A DNA stretch of 64,000 bases. It comes from Chloroflexota bacterium (GTDB lineage Bacteria; Chloroflexota; Anaerolineae; UBA2200). Positions within the stretch are counted from its first letter, which is position 1. Each line of letters opens with the position of its first letter. The notes below the pieces were generated by a model, which saw only the letters and a program-made list of their open reading frames with translations, was not told the DNA's origin and made no database searches. The position numbers were made by a program, and so were the translations under genes. This document shows positions 48,199-57,387 of this stretch, piece after piece. The stretch lies in contig JACIWW010000007.1 in the NCBI GenBank assembly GCA_014360905.1, positions 43,886 to 107,885 on the forward strand, given 5' to 3'.

Positions 48199-48543
48199 AT
48201 GGGCAGCAAGGGTAAGGGAAGCCGGATGCGCTTTCAGCCCGGGGCTAGTAGCATGATGAAGCAGATGCAAGAGCTGCAGGCACAGATACTGCAGGCTCAG
48301 GAGGAACTCGCTCAAGAGACAGTAACGGTGTCCGTGGGAGGAGCGGTGACCGTCGTCATGGACGGTCAGCAGCAAGTCCGCGCGGTGACCATTCATCCCG
48401 ATGCGGTAGATCCCAATGAGATTGATCTTTTGCAGGATATGATTGTGACGGCTATGAATGAGGCTCTGAAAAAATCCCGTGAATTGGCGGATCAGAAGAT
48501 GGCCTCTTTCACCGGCCCATTACGTATGGCAGGGTTGATGTGA
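48199..48543 (+). CDS. ybaB: YbaB/EbfC nucleoid-associated protein
   Basis: A 114-aa dimeric DNA-binding protein of the YbaB/EbfC family. Seen: MMKQMQELQAQILQAQEELA coiled helix, the beta core TVSVGGAVTVVMDGQQQVRAV, and LQDMIVTAMNEALKKSREL. The ATG at 48199 has GGAGG 8 nt upstream; a GTG at 48178 is also in frame. The stop overlaps the start region of recR. Confidence 0.93.
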   Translation: MGSKGKGSRMRFQPGASSMMKQMQELQAQILQAQEELAQETVTVSVGGAVTVVMDGQQQVRAVTIHPDAVDPNEIDLLQDMIVTAMNEALKKSRELADQKMASFTGPLRMAGLM

Positions 48544-49142
48544 TGTCGGCAACACCCAAGCCAGTTACGCGACTAATTGAGGAGCTTTCGCGGCTGCCCG
48601 GTATTGGTCCAAAAACCGCTTCTCGTTTGACCTATTTCTTGCTACGTGCTCCTGCGGAACAGGCTCAGTCACTGGCGGAAGCAATCCGTCAGGTGAAGGA
48701 GCGCACCGTTCTGTGCAGTGTATGCTTCAACATAGCTGAAAGCAGCCCGTGTTCCATTTGCAGCAGCCCTGATCGTGATCCGACCCAGATTTGCGTGGTC
48801 GAAGAGCCCTTGGATGTATTGGCCATTGAGCGGACGCGACAGTATCAGGGATTGTACCACGTGCTGCATGGAGCGATTTCGCCTGTAGAGGGCATTGGCC
48901 CTGAAGAGCTCAAAATCCGTGAGTTGGTGCAACGCGTCAGGAATGGCAATGTGCATGAAGTGCTTCTGGCGACAAATCCCAATCTAGAGGGAGAGGCCAC
49001 CGCCATGTACATTGCTCGGCAGATCTTGCCGCTGGGTGTCCGTGTGACGAGGCTGGCCCGTGGACTGCCCATTGGCGGTGATCTGGAATATGCGGACGAG
49101 GTAACATTGGCCCAAGCCCTTGAGGGCCGACAGGAAATATAA
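48543..49142 (+). CDS. recR: Recombination protein RecR
   Basis: A roughly 200-aa ring-forming recombination mediator that helps RecF/RecO load RecA. Seen: helix-hairpin-helix LSRLPGIGPKTASRLTYFLL, zinc finger CSVCFNIAESSPCSIC, Toprim segment VVEEPLDVLAIERT, and the C-terminal VTRLARGLPIGGDLEYADE. The ATG at 48543 overlaps the ybaB stop. Confidence 0.96.
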   Translation: MSATPKPVTRLIEELSRLPGIGPKTASRLTYFLLRAPAEQAQSLAEAIRQVKERTVLCSVCFNIAESSPCSICSSPDRDPTQICVVEEPLDVLAIERTRQYQGLYHVLHGAISPVEGIGPEELKIRELVQRVRNGNVHEVLLATNPNLEGEATAMYIARQILPLGVRVTRLARGLPIGGDLEYADEVTLAQALEGRQEI

Positions 49143-49150
49143 CGGTTAGA

Positions 49151-49185
49151 AAAACCAGGTTTGGCTCAAAAACCTAGTTTCTTTA
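49151..49185 (+). terminator. Possible terminator between recR and the DUF72 gene
   Basis: AAACCAGGTTT / AAACCTAGTTT with one mismatch, followed by CTTT; overlaps the last codons of the convergent DUF72 gene. Confidence 0.4.
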
Positions 49186-49918
49186 CGAGATCTTTCAGCC
49201 GCAGTGCATTTTCTACAGCGTAGCCAAAGGCATCGTTGTTGAAGTACGCATACACATCGTGGTTACCTTCGAGAAAGCCTATGATCTGCTCAGCCCACCA
49301 TTGCAGTTCCTCTTCTCTGTAACAACTGCCGTACTTAGCTTCTGCGCCATGTAGTCGGATGTAGACAAAAGGCGCTGTAGCGCGTAGGACGCATGGGAAG
49401 TCAGGCAAGCTAACAATGCAAAATGCTGCTCCGTGCGCTTCCAGCAAGGCAAACACAGACTCCTCAAGCCAGGAGGAGTGACGAAACTCGAAAACATGGT
49501 GCAAGTCACCGGGGAGCAGGTGCAGGAAATCGTGCAGCCGCTCTGTGTTACACACCCAGCGGGGCGGAAGTTGATAGAGAATGGGACCCAATCGCTCTCC
49601 CAACAGACGGCTGCGCTCCAGAAAGAGCGCCAAAGCTGCCTCCACACCATTCAGTTTCTTCATGTGGGTGATATAGCGACTCGCCTTCACTGCGTACCGG
49701 AAGCCCTCGGGAGCTTCTTCTTTCCACGCCCGAAAAGCCTGCTCCGAAGGCAGGTGATAGAAGGTATTGTTCACCTCGACCGTATCGAAATAGGTCACAT
49801 AGTGCTTTAGCCACTGACTTGTGGGCAACTCCCAGGGATAGAGTATCCCCCGCCAGTGAGGATACACCCAACCCGAGGTTCCAATGTAACAGGTTGGTTT
49901 AATGGCTTCCGCAGCCAT
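49166..49918 (-). CDS. DUF72 family protein (YecE-like)
   Basis: A 250-aa TIM-barrel protein of the DUF72 family, function unknown. Seen: CYIGTSGWVYPHWRGILYP at the start, YFDTVEVNNTFYHLPSEQ, FEFRHSSWLEESV and the ending YAYFNNDAFGYAVENALRL, all conserved in the family. Single gene, convergent with recR. Confidence 0.92.
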   Translation of the reverse strand: MAAEAIKPTCYIGTSGWVYPHWRGILYPWELPTSQWLKHYVTYFDTVEVNNTFYHLPSEQAFRAWKEEAPEGFRYAVKASRYITHMKKLNGVEAALALFLERSRLLGERLGPILYQLPPRWVCNTERLHDFLHLLPGDLHHVFEFRHSSWLEESVFALLEAHGAAFCIVSLPDFPCVLRATAPFVYIRLHGAEAKYGSCYREEELQWWAEQIIGFLEGNHDVYAYFNNDAFGYAVENALRLKDLVKKLGF

Positions 49919-50075
49919 ATAGCCTTCTCCTGATACCCTGTGCTTTCTGCGGCAATTGTATCATGGATGGCTGGGATGTGAAAACCTAGCTCTTTCTTTA
50001 TCTGTTCGGCTCAATAAATGAGTTGAGGAAATGTATCTATTTGGTAACAGCAGGGTTTTTGTTTTGCACGATTTG

Positions 50076-50084
50076 TGCTATAAT
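50076..50084 (+). promoter_or_regulatory. Extended -10 promoter of the sensor kinase operon
   Basis: TGCTATAAT (TG at 50076, TATAAT 50079-50084). The -35 is not recognisable, as is usual for extended -10 promoters. Confidence 0.55.
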
Positions 50085-50128
50085 ATTTATTAAGCGCGTT
50101 TGGTGCAAGGCTTGAGGATGGGCAAGGA

Positions 50129-51994
50129 GTGGCGACGCTCGAGGAAGAGAGAAGGAAACTTCGAACATTGCAACAAGCGGTATTAGGGTTTGCCTGGGTA
50201 ATGATCGTTGGCAGGGAACTGGTGTACTGCTTCCTGAAGAAGATGACCATTCAGGAGAGCATTCTCAGCGCGCTGGTGATGATGGCCATTGCTACGGTAC
50301 TGGTGGAGTTCGGTTTCCGTGCGATTGCCAGATGGTATCCTACGGAGCTGCGTCGCTTCCAGGAGTCACTTGTCCTACTTGACATTGCCACAGCGGTGAG
50401 TTCAACGCTGGATCTTACGCAAATGCTCAAGTTGATCGCACAACGCACCGCTGAAGCATGCCAAGCGCACCGCTGCAGTATCCTGCTATTCGACGAGCAG
50501 CGCCAACGCATTCTGCCGCTTATGTCCCAGTACGCCTCGGGAGCAACAGACAAGGAGCTCTGGGAGCGTTTCCGTTATCGAACCTATGCTCAGAGGGTTG
50601 AAGAGGTGCCTGTGCTGAAGAGGGTCATTGAAGATCGCCAGCCACTTGTTCTGAGTGCGGCTACGATTTCTTCCCTGCCAGAAGCGTGGACCAAGCCATT
50701 CAATATCTGCAGCCTGTTGATCGTGCCCTTGATTGCGAGGGATTGCGTCATTGGTATTATGGCGCTGGACCACGTCGAGCCAATTAGGCACTTTACACAT
50801 GACCAAATCAATCTGGCGATGACCATTGGCAGCCAAGTGGCAGTTGCGTTGGAAAATGCGCGGTTGCATCAACAGATCAGGGAGGAAAAAGCCAAGACCG
50901 AGGTTATTCTGCAGGAAATGTTCAGTGGCATTATCGCAGTGGATCACGATCTGCGCATTCTGTCCCTGAACCCAGGCGCGGAGGCGATCACCGGCTATCC
51001 TGCCAACCAGGTGATAGGCAAGCAACTGGTAGAAGTATTTGGCGAAGACATCGCTGCTCCTGACAGTCCTTTGGCCCGTGCGATGGAAAGCGGGGAAAAG
51101 GTCCCACCAGTAGAAACTACGCTATCGGGGCTGCAAGGTATGAGGGATGTGTTGCTTGGCGTGACTCCGTTGTCGGGAGTTGGTCGATCGGCGACACAGT
51201 ATCTACTGAGCTTTGCCGACATCACCAAGTTAAAGGAAGTGGACCGTCTTAAGTCGAGCATTGTAGCCAATGTGTCGCATGAACTGCGCGCTCCGTTGAG
51301 TTCGATAAAAGCATATACTGAGCTATTGTTAAGCAATGCAGAAGGTGCGAACGAGGCACTGCGCCGCGAATGGTTGTCCGTGATCGATCGCGAAACAGAA
51401 CGGCTGACGGCGTTGATTAACGATCTCCTGAACTTGTCACGTTTGGAATCAGGGCATTTTGAACTAACCAAGGTCCCTATTTATCTCGGAGAAGTGATCA
51501 CTGACGTTGTTATTTCCCTGCAGGTTCAGGCCAAACAACGGGGCATCGCTATTGAGCTGGATTTGCAGCCGGATTTGCCTAGGTTGGTAGCCGATGACAA
51601 TCTGATCAGGATAGTGGTCAGGAATCTGGTGAGCAATGCAATCAAGTTCAGTTACGATGGTGGTCGTGTATACATCCGTGCCTGGAAGGAAGGCGAGGAT
51701 ATCAAGTTTTACGTTCAAGATGAAGGCGTTGGCATTGCTCAAGAGGCTATTCCTTACCTATTTACCAAGTTCTTCCGGGTGCCATCAGCAGCCGCTGCCG
51801 ATGTGCAGGGAACTGGGTTAGGCCTGGCCCTGGCGAAAGAAGGCGTGGTAGCGCACGGGGGACGCATTGAGGTGGAAAGCACCCTGGGCAAAGGGAGCCG
51901 TTTTACTGTAACGATACCGCTCACGGGCGAGGCAGCTAGTAACGAATCGCTAGATGCAACCGAAACTGATGGCAAGTTCAGCCGTCATCAGTGA
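50129..51994 (+). CDS. Membrane sensor histidine kinase (GAF-PAS-HisKA-HATPase)
   Basis: A protein of up to 621 aa. Two N-terminal hydrophobic segments (about residues 12-33 and 40-65), a GAF domain (about 85-250), a PAS domain (about 260-370), HisKA with SHELRAPLSSIKAYTELLL, then an ATPase domain with N box NLVSNAIKFSYDGG, DEGVGIAQEAI and GTGLGLALAKEGVVAHGGRI. The start is a GTG at 50129 with AAGGA very close; a later start is possible. The response regulator follows after 57 nt. The signal is unknown. Confidence 0.93.
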   Translation: MATLEEERRKLRTLQQAVLGFAWVMIVGRELVYCFLKKMTIQESILSALVMMAIATVLVEFGFRAIARWYPTELRRFQESLVLLDIATAVSSTLDLTQMLKLIAQRTAEACQAHRCSILLFDEQRQRILPLMSQYASGATDKELWERFRYRTYAQRVEEVPVLKRVIEDRQPLVLSAATISSLPEAWTKPFNICSLLIVPLIARDCVIGIMALDHVEPIRHFTHDQINLAMTIGSQVAVALENARLHQQIREEKAKTEVILQEMFSGIIAVDHDLRILSLNPGAEAITGYPANQVIGKQLVEVFGEDIAAPDSPLARAMESGEKVPPVETTLSGLQGMRDVLLGVTPLSGVGRSATQYLLSFADITKLKEVDRLKSSIVANVSHELRAPLSSIKAYTELLLSNAEGANEALRREWLSVIDRETERLTALINDLLNLSRLESGHFELTKVPIYLGEVITDVVISLQVQAKQRGIAIELDLQPDLPRLVADDNLIRIVVRNLVSNAIKFSYDGGRVYIRAWKEGEDIKFYVQDEGVGIAQEAIPYLFTKFFRVPSAAAADVQGTGLGLALAKEGVVAHGGRIEVESTLGKGSRFTVTIPLTGEAASNESLDATETDGKFSRHQ

Positions 51995-52051
51995 TATAAG
52001 ATGAATGCCACTAAGAGCCGCAGTAAGCCAAGACCTGGCGGAGGTCTTAAT

Positions 52052-52750
52052 ATGGGCGATAAGAAAAAATTACTAATTATCGAGGATGATGCCGACCTGG
52101 TGAGGGCATTGCAGTTGTATTTCTCAACAAACTATGAAGTTTTCACTGCGGCAAATGGCCTGGAGGGTTTGCAGGCACTGTATAATGAGCGTCCCGATAT
52201 TGTCCTTCTGGACATCGCAATGCCCAAAATGGATGGTTGGGAAGTCTGCCGCCGTATCCGCGAGCTATCCGATGTGCCCATTGTGATCCTGACCGCTCGC
52301 GTTCAAGAAGATGAACGCGTCAGGGGACTGAGGCTGGGTGCAGATGATTATGTAGTCAAGCCTTTCAGTCTGAAGGAATTGGAGGCACGGTTGGAAGCGG
52401 TGCTGCGACGCGCCCAGGCTGCAAAACCTATGAAGGGAGGCATCCTTTTTGCCAACGAGGAACTGGTCGTAGATGCGGATCGCTTGCTTGTCACGCGCAA
52501 TGGCAAGCCCCTTGATTTGACGCCTACCGAATTGCGCTTGCTATTGTTCTTGGCGGAGAACGAGGGACGGGTATTAACCCACCGCCAGATACTGGAAAAA
52601 ATCTGGGGCTCGGAATACGCCAATGACATAGATTATGTGAAATTATTCATCTATCGGCTACGGCGCAAGCTCGAAGCCGATCCGGAGAATCCGCGCTACA
52701 TCCTCTCCGAGCGCGGGATTGGATACCGTTTTGTCAATCCCCTGGCTTAA
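52052..52750 (+). CDS. OmpR/PhoB-type response regulator
   Basis: A 232-aa two-domain regulator. Receiver with acidic pocket EDD (11-13), phosphoacceptor D54 in IVLLDIAMPKMDGW, Thr in LTARVQ and Lys in DYVVKPFS; C-terminal winged helix with LDLTPTELRLLLFLAENEGR and YIYRLRRKLE-like recognition helix ending GIGYRFVNP. I choose the ATG at 52052 with GGAGG upstream; the frame opens at 52001. Partner of the kinase just upstream. Confidence 0.95.
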   Translation: MGDKKKLLIIEDDADLVRALQLYFSTNYEVFTAANGLEGLQALYNERPDIVLLDIAMPKMDGWEVCRRIRELSDVPIVILTARVQEDERVRGLRLGADDYVVKPFSLKELEARLEAVLRRAQAAKPMKGGILFANEELVVDADRLLVTRNGKPLDLTPTELRLLLFLAENEGRVLTHRQILEKIWGSEYANDIDYVKLFIYRLRRKLEADPENPRYILSERGIGYRFVNPLA

Positions 52751-53004
52751 AACGCCTGCTCTTTTTCTCCTCACAAGGCACCCACCAGGCTTTTACAATT
52801 GCAATTCGCTTCTTTCATAGCGCGCTGGTGTGTGCTAGGCTTAGGCCAATAGTCGCTTTAGCAGCGAAGCGAAAAGCAGCATAAATTTAATGAAACATTT
52901 ACTTTTTCTTCACGAATCATTCACAATTGCTTGAGAAAAGTGTGTACAATGTAGCCAGCGATCAGTCGCGAAGCTGCTTGCATCCCTCCGTCAAGGAGAA
53001 AACA

Positions 53005-54807
53005 ATGAATAAAAGATTTTCAAGGGCATTTTGGGTTGTTTGGATTCTCGTTGCTTTGCTCTTTCCAGCGGCTGACAGCCGAGCTTCGCCTGTGCTCAAA
53101 GGAATAAAGTCAGTGGATCTGGGTGCGCCGCATGTGCCGGGGCGCATCTTGGTAAAGTTCAAAAGCGGCATCAAGGACGAGCAACGGCGCCAAATCCTCG
53201 CTGAACAGGGTGGAGCACTGGTAGCTGAGATCCCTCGGCTAGGTGTGCAGGTAGTGCAGGTGCCAGCAGAGCAGATGGCGACCGCACTGGCCAGATACCG
53301 GGCCAACTCCCGAGTAGCCTATGCGGAACCTGATTATCTGGCGTATGGCACCCTCACGCCAAATGATCCATACTATAGTTCCATGCAGTATGGGCCTCAG
53401 AAGATCCAAGCAGACCGTGCCTGGGACATTACCACCGGATCTCCCACAGTGATCGTGGCAGTGGTTGATTCCGGCGCCGACTTTCAACATCCTGACTTGC
53501 AGGGCAAGTTGATCGCTGGCTGGGATTTCATCAACAATGACGCAGACCCAACCGATGACCATGGGCATGGCACCCACGTTGCAGGAATCGTTGGCGCGGT
53601 GACAAACAACGGTGAAGGCATTGCTGGCATTGGCTATCAAACACGGTTGTTGATCGTGAAAGTGCTCGATGACTCGAATGGTGGAACCTATAGCGGCATC
53701 GCCCAAGGCATCATCTACGCTGCGGATCACGGTGCCTCGATCATCAACCTGAGCCTGGGTGGAACTGCCTTTTCTCAAACCCTGCTGGATGCAGTGGAAT
53801 ATACCTGGAGCCGTGGGGTGCTCCTGGTCGCCGCAGCAGGCAATTATGCCTCGAGCAGCCCGTTTTACCCAGCTTCTTTCGAACACGTCATGGCGGTAGC
53901 GGCTACAGATGCCGATGATAACCGTTGGAGCAGTTCCAATTATGGCAACTATATCTCGGTATCAGCACCAGGCGTAAATATCTACAGTACAAATTGGAAC
54001 AAAACTAGCGGCACTGGCTATGCCTATCGCACGGGTACCTCGATGGCCACGCCTCATGTGAGTGGCATGGCTGCCCTGCTGTTGGCGCAAGATCCAAGCC
54101 GCAGCAATGCCCAACTGTGGAGCATCATCGAAAGCACGGCTGATGACCTTGGCGCAGTCGGTTGGGATCCCTACTATGGCTACGGGCGAGTGAATGCTTA
54201 CCGCGCAGTTGGCGGCGAGGGAGGGGATCCTACGCCTACGCCGACTCCTGAGCCGACTAATACACCAACTCCAGATCCGACTCCTGAACCAACTGCCACG
54301 CCAACACCCACATCATCTCCAACTGCAACGCCTCTTCCCACACCGATGCCATATCTACAGCGGGTCAATTGCGGTGGGACGAGTTATACGGACACCCAAG
54401 GGCAAGTATGGGCTACTGACCAGATATGGAATGGTTCCTGGGGCTACCTGGGAGGAACCGCCCGATCATCCACGAAAGCTGTGAATGGCACCGAAGACGA
54501 TCCACTGTACCAACATTGGCGCGATAACCCAGGCGAGTATCGTTTTGCGGTGCCAAATGGTACTTACCAGGTTGTTCTGCGCTTTGCCGAGTTCGAGACT
54601 AGCAAGCCAAGCGATCGCATAATGCGCATCACCATCGAGGGAGTGACAGTTGAGAGCGGCTTCAGCATCTGTAAGCTGGTGGGCATGTACACAGCTCTGG
54701 ACAAGGTGTACCTGGTTACAGTTAGCGATGGTGAGCTCAACATCATATTTACCAAAAATGGCGGGAAAAAGAACCCGGTGGTCTCAGCCATAGAGGTGTC
54801 TCAGTAG
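53005..54807 (+). CDS. Secreted S8 subtilisin-like protease with C-terminal malectin domain
   Basis: A 600-aa exported protease. Signal peptide (AFWVVWILVALLFPAADSRA); propeptide GRILVKFKSGIKDEQRRQ to YAEPDYLAYG; catalytic Asp in AVVDSGADFQHPDL, His in DHGHGTHVAGIV, Ser in TGTSMATPHVSGMAALL; Pro-Thr linker near residues 408-448; malectin-like carbohydrate-binding domain from LQRVNCGGTSYTDTQGQVW to the end. AAGGAGAA precedes the ATG at 53005. It differs from the other S8 protease at 24-25.6 kb by ending in a sugar-binding domain and not an LP tail. A terminator follows. Confidence 0.93.
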   Translation: MNKRFSRAFWVVWILVALLFPAADSRASPVLKGIKSVDLGAPHVPGRILVKFKSGIKDEQRRQILAEQGGALVAEIPRLGVQVVQVPAEQMATALARYRANSRVAYAEPDYLAYGTLTPNDPYYSSMQYGPQKIQADRAWDITTGSPTVIVAVVDSGADFQHPDLQGKLIAGWDFINNDADPTDDHGHGTHVAGIVGAVTNNGEGIAGIGYQTRLLIVKVLDDSNGGTYSGIAQGIIYAADHGASIINLSLGGTAFSQTLLDAVEYTWSRGVLLVAAAGNYASSSPFYPASFEHVMAVAATDADDNRWSSSNYGNYISVSAPGVNIYSTNWNKTSGTGYAYRTGTSMATPHVSGMAALLLAQDPSRSNAQLWSIIESTADDLGAVGWDPYYGYGRVNAYRAVGGEGGDPTPTPTPEPTNTPTPDPTPEPTATPTPTSSPTATPLPTPMPYLQRVNCGGTSYTDTQGQVWATDQIWNGSWGYLGGTARSSTKAVNGTEDDPLYQHWRDNPGEYRFAVPNGTYQVVLRFAEFETSKPSDRIMRITIEGVTVESGFSICKLVGMYTALDKVYLVTVSDGELNIIFTKNGGKKNPVVSAIEVSQ

Positions 54808-55176
54808 CCGAGTTAAAGAAGCAAGTTCTCGGGGAACTAGGGCTTGCGACCAAGGGCGCAGATACCCGAGAACTGAAAGCCTGGGCAGTTTTCTCCTTTC
54901 ATGCAGAGCATCCGGTATTGGGTGGCCGAATGCTCTGCTTTGTTTAAGATTCGAGCGGTCAACATATCCTGGCCCACAGCCCGCACCAGGGATGAGTTGT
55001 CTCCCCCTATACGCCCATTTCCTCCTATGAACTGCATAAATATACCCCGTTTCCACCGGATAGATACTCTCTAGTTACCTCTATGTGCTATCATGGATGG
55101 TGTATGAGTATCTGAAGCTGTTTTGCGGCGAGTCGCAGCAACACTCTGCAGGACAGCCAAGTCGAGGAGGGGGATT
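54808..55176. other. Intergenic region between the malectin protease and the GYWKTHP protein
   Basis: A 369-bp gap with a distal inverted repeat GTTCTCGGG/CCCGAGAAC (54825-54833 and 54865-54873) and the terminator at 54903-54944. No known riboswitch motif or credible ORF is seen. Confidence 0.5.
54903..54944 (+). terminator. Terminator of the malectin protease gene
   Basis: GCAGAGCAT / ATGCTCTGC (9 bp, extended by CGG/CCG after one mismatch) followed by TTTGTTT. Confidence 0.75.
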
Positions 55177-56778
55177 ATGAAAATCACAAAGATGATCGTT
55201 GTTTGGGCCACGTTGCTCGCGATAGTCATTGTCGGGGTAGTCTTGCCGACGCCACAAGCAGCCGAGGCACAGTTGGATACAACCACTATGGTTGGGTTGC
55301 CAGATGCGGATCCCAACAGCGGGCGGTTTATCAACGTCACGCGCGGCATGAACAGCTTGGGCGGCGTACCTGGGACTGGGCAGGTCTTGAACATTTCTCT
55401 CGAGATCCCAGCTACGCGGACTCAGTTTGTGCTCGCCATCTTCGATGGCGACATGGGCGGCTTGTGGGACAGGTGGGGATCGCCTAAGCCTCCTGAAGGA
55501 GGCGGTCAGGCTGAGCCTTTCGATGATGTACAATTCGAGCTGTACCGCGATCCCAATATGACGGGCAACTCGAATTCCACGGACCGATTGGCTTCATGGT
55601 CAGGGGAAATCATGCCGGATGATGATTGGTTTACTGCTACAGTGCTTCAAGACCCTGGTGCCTACAATGCTACACGTGGCGCCTATTACTATCACCTGGT
55701 CTGCAAGTGGGTTATTACCAATGACTATGCCAATGAGCAGAACAACTTCAAGATCGCGGTTCAGGGTCGGCCGTTCCTGCGGGCAGGGACCACGATTGGT
55801 TTTGAGGGCTTTACGTGGAAATATAATCAGAACTACGCACAAGATCCTACTACCCTGCCACGCACTACTGGTTATGATGGCACCTTCAGTTTCTATTTCA
55901 ATTTCAATCTTCCGGGGATAACGGAGATCAATCTGTATGATGGGGACGCTGATCAAGCCAATGATGCAGACGACCTCAACTCACCCTCCGAAGCGTGTCG
56001 AGGGGATCTCTATACCTGGCCAGATTACCCCAGCCCGCTCTATTCAGCTTGGCTCAATGCTGCCGAGAATCCAGGCTGCAACTTTCCACCTTTCCCAACG
56101 TCGCCTTGCACCCTGGCTGAGGGTGCCAATCCAGGCGTGCCACCGGATGACACTTTTCTCCCGCCCGGCAACAATGTCATCGTAACGCCCCCTGTGTACT
56201 ATACTATCTCCGCCCCAGGATCAGCCTGGACTCTGACAAATGCGAATCCTTCAGGGAACCAGGAGTGGGAATTGTACCGTATCACAACGGGCAACGGTTC
56301 TGATGCTGACGCTGTGGTGCCTTCGCTGCCGATCGGGGTATATACATGGCGCTGGATAGGACTCGATGCTCTGAACATTCTCTTCATCGTGACGGATTAC
56401 GACATAGCTACGCAGCCAGGGACTGGGTCATCGGGCTATTGGAAGACCCATCCGCAGGCCTGGCCGGTTGACTCCATCACGATTGGGGGGGTGACCTACA
56501 CCAAAGACCAGGCTATTGTTATCATGAAAACCACCAAAGCCAATGACAAGACCTACGACATGTTCAACGCCCTGGTTTGCGCCAAATTGAACATCATTCT
56601 TGGCAACGAGTCCAGTTGCATTGCCAATACCGTTGCTGCGGCTGATAACTGGATGGTGCAATATCCACTGGGCAGCGGCGTCAAGGCTAACTCCGCTGCG
56701 TGGAAGAGCGGTACACCACTGTTTCTGAAGCTGGAAGAGTACAACAATGGCCTGCTCTGCGCACCGCATATAGGCTGA
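55177..56778 (+). CDS. Secreted protein of unknown function with C-terminal GYWKTHP domain
   Basis: A 533-aa exported protein. Signal peptide MKITKMIVVWATLLAIVIVG... cleaved near AEA-QL. The first 400 residues are not recognised; they contain several paired Cys and many Asp/Asn/Trp residues and a segment LYDGDADQANDADDLNSPSE that could bind calcium. The last 120 residues start SSGYWKTHPQAWPVDSITIG and belong to a type of domain seen at the end of assorted bacterial secreted proteins (recognised by the GYWK-x-HP-x-AWP motif). GAGGAGGGGG precedes the ATG at 55177. A terminator follows. Confidence 0.7.
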   Translation: MKITKMIVVWATLLAIVIVGVVLPTPQAAEAQLDTTTMVGLPDADPNSGRFINVTRGMNSLGGVPGTGQVLNISLEIPATRTQFVLAIFDGDMGGLWDRWGSPKPPEGGGQAEPFDDVQFELYRDPNMTGNSNSTDRLASWSGEIMPDDDWFTATVLQDPGAYNATRGAYYYHLVCKWVITNDYANEQNNFKIAVQGRPFLRAGTTIGFEGFTWKYNQNYAQDPTTLPRTTGYDGTFSFYFNFNLPGITEINLYDGDADQANDADDLNSPSEACRGDLYTWPDYPSPLYSAWLNAAENPGCNFPPFPTSPCTLAEGANPGVPPDDTFLPPGNNVIVTPPVYYTISAPGSAWTLTNANPSGNQEWELYRITTGNGSDADAVVPSLPIGVYTWRWIGLDALNILFIVTDYDIATQPGTGSSGYWKTHPQAWPVDSITIGGVTYTKDQAIVIMKTTKANDKTYDMFNALVCAKLNIILGNESSCIANTVAAADNWMVQYPLGSGVKANSAAWKSGTPLFLKLEEYNNGLLCAPHIG

Positions 56779-56845
56779 ACACCAGCGGAGGCCATTCACT
56801 TGCGTCTGCTCTCGGAGTGACCAGAGCATTCATCCTACTCAACAG

Positions 56846-56882
56846 AGCCTGCAGAGCGGCATGATGCTTTGCAGGCTTTTTG
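56846..56882 (+). terminator. Terminator of the GYWKTHP protein gene
   Basis: AGCCTGCAGAGC / GCTTTGCAGGCT (12 bp with one G-U) followed by TTTTT. Confidence 0.85.
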
Positions 56883-57056
56883 CTATACAAAATGCATTCG
56901 AGTGGGTGTGGGATGAGATGTGTTAGGTTGCAAGTTCTGGTCGACCGGCCGTCAACGAAGTGGGAAACGAATCCCGCCAACATTCGTTTTGGAATTCGTT
57001 GATGGCCACCCTACATGGCCTGTCCATACTTGCCCCAAATGAACTTTCTAGCGTGT

Positions 57057-57085
57057 TTGGAGAAGACCGATTCATCGAGTATAGT
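57057..57085 (+). promoter_or_regulatory. Candidate promoter of the lasso peptide operon
   Basis: TTGGAG (57057-57062), 17-bp spacer, TATAGT (57080-57085). The -10 is good, the -35 weak (three of six), which would fit regulated expression. Confidence 0.4.
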
Positions 57086-57105
57086 GAAACTGAATTGGAG
57101 TGCGA

Positions 57106-57387
57106 ATGGCAACGCTTGAGTCCAGAGTGGCAGTGAAACAAGATGTGCTGTTTCGAGACCTTGGCGGCGAAGCAGTTGTCCTGAATCTGCAAAGCGGGAA
57201 GTACTATGGTCTGGACGAGGTGGGCACGCGCATATGGTCGCTGCTCCTCGAGTATGGTCAGGTGAAGCAGGCATACGCCGCTCTGCTCGGTGAATACGAC
57301 GTGAGCGAGGAACGCCTCCAGGAGGATCTGCTTCATTTTGTTGACGAACTGGTTTCCCATGGGCTTGTACAAATTGATGAAGCGTAG
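57106..57387 (+). CDS. Lasso peptide B1 protein (PqqD-like RiPP recognition element)
   Basis: A 93-aa PqqD-family protein. In lasso systems B1 binds the leader of the precursor and hands it to the B2 peptidase. Seen: the beta-strand LGGEAVVLNLQSGKYYGLDE followed by three helices (VGTRIWSLLLEYG, VKQAYAALLGEYDV, LQEDLLHFVDELVSHGLV), the standard layout. The ATG at 57106 has GGAG 5 nt upstream; a GTG two codons earlier is less likely. It overlaps B2 by 8 nt. First gene of the lasso operon. Confidence 0.92.
   Translation: MATLESRVAVKQDVLFRDLGGEAVVLNLQSGKYYGLDEVGTRIWSLLLEYGQVKQAYAALLGEYDVSEERLQEDLLHFVDELVSHGLVQIDEA

Larger units (their letters stand above)
56779..57105. other. Intergenic region upstream of the lasso operon
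   Basis: A 327-bp gap with the terminator of the preceding gene at 56846-56882 and a weak promoter for the lasso operon at 57057-57085. I looked for a second precursor-like ORF here and saw none. Confidence 0.5.
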
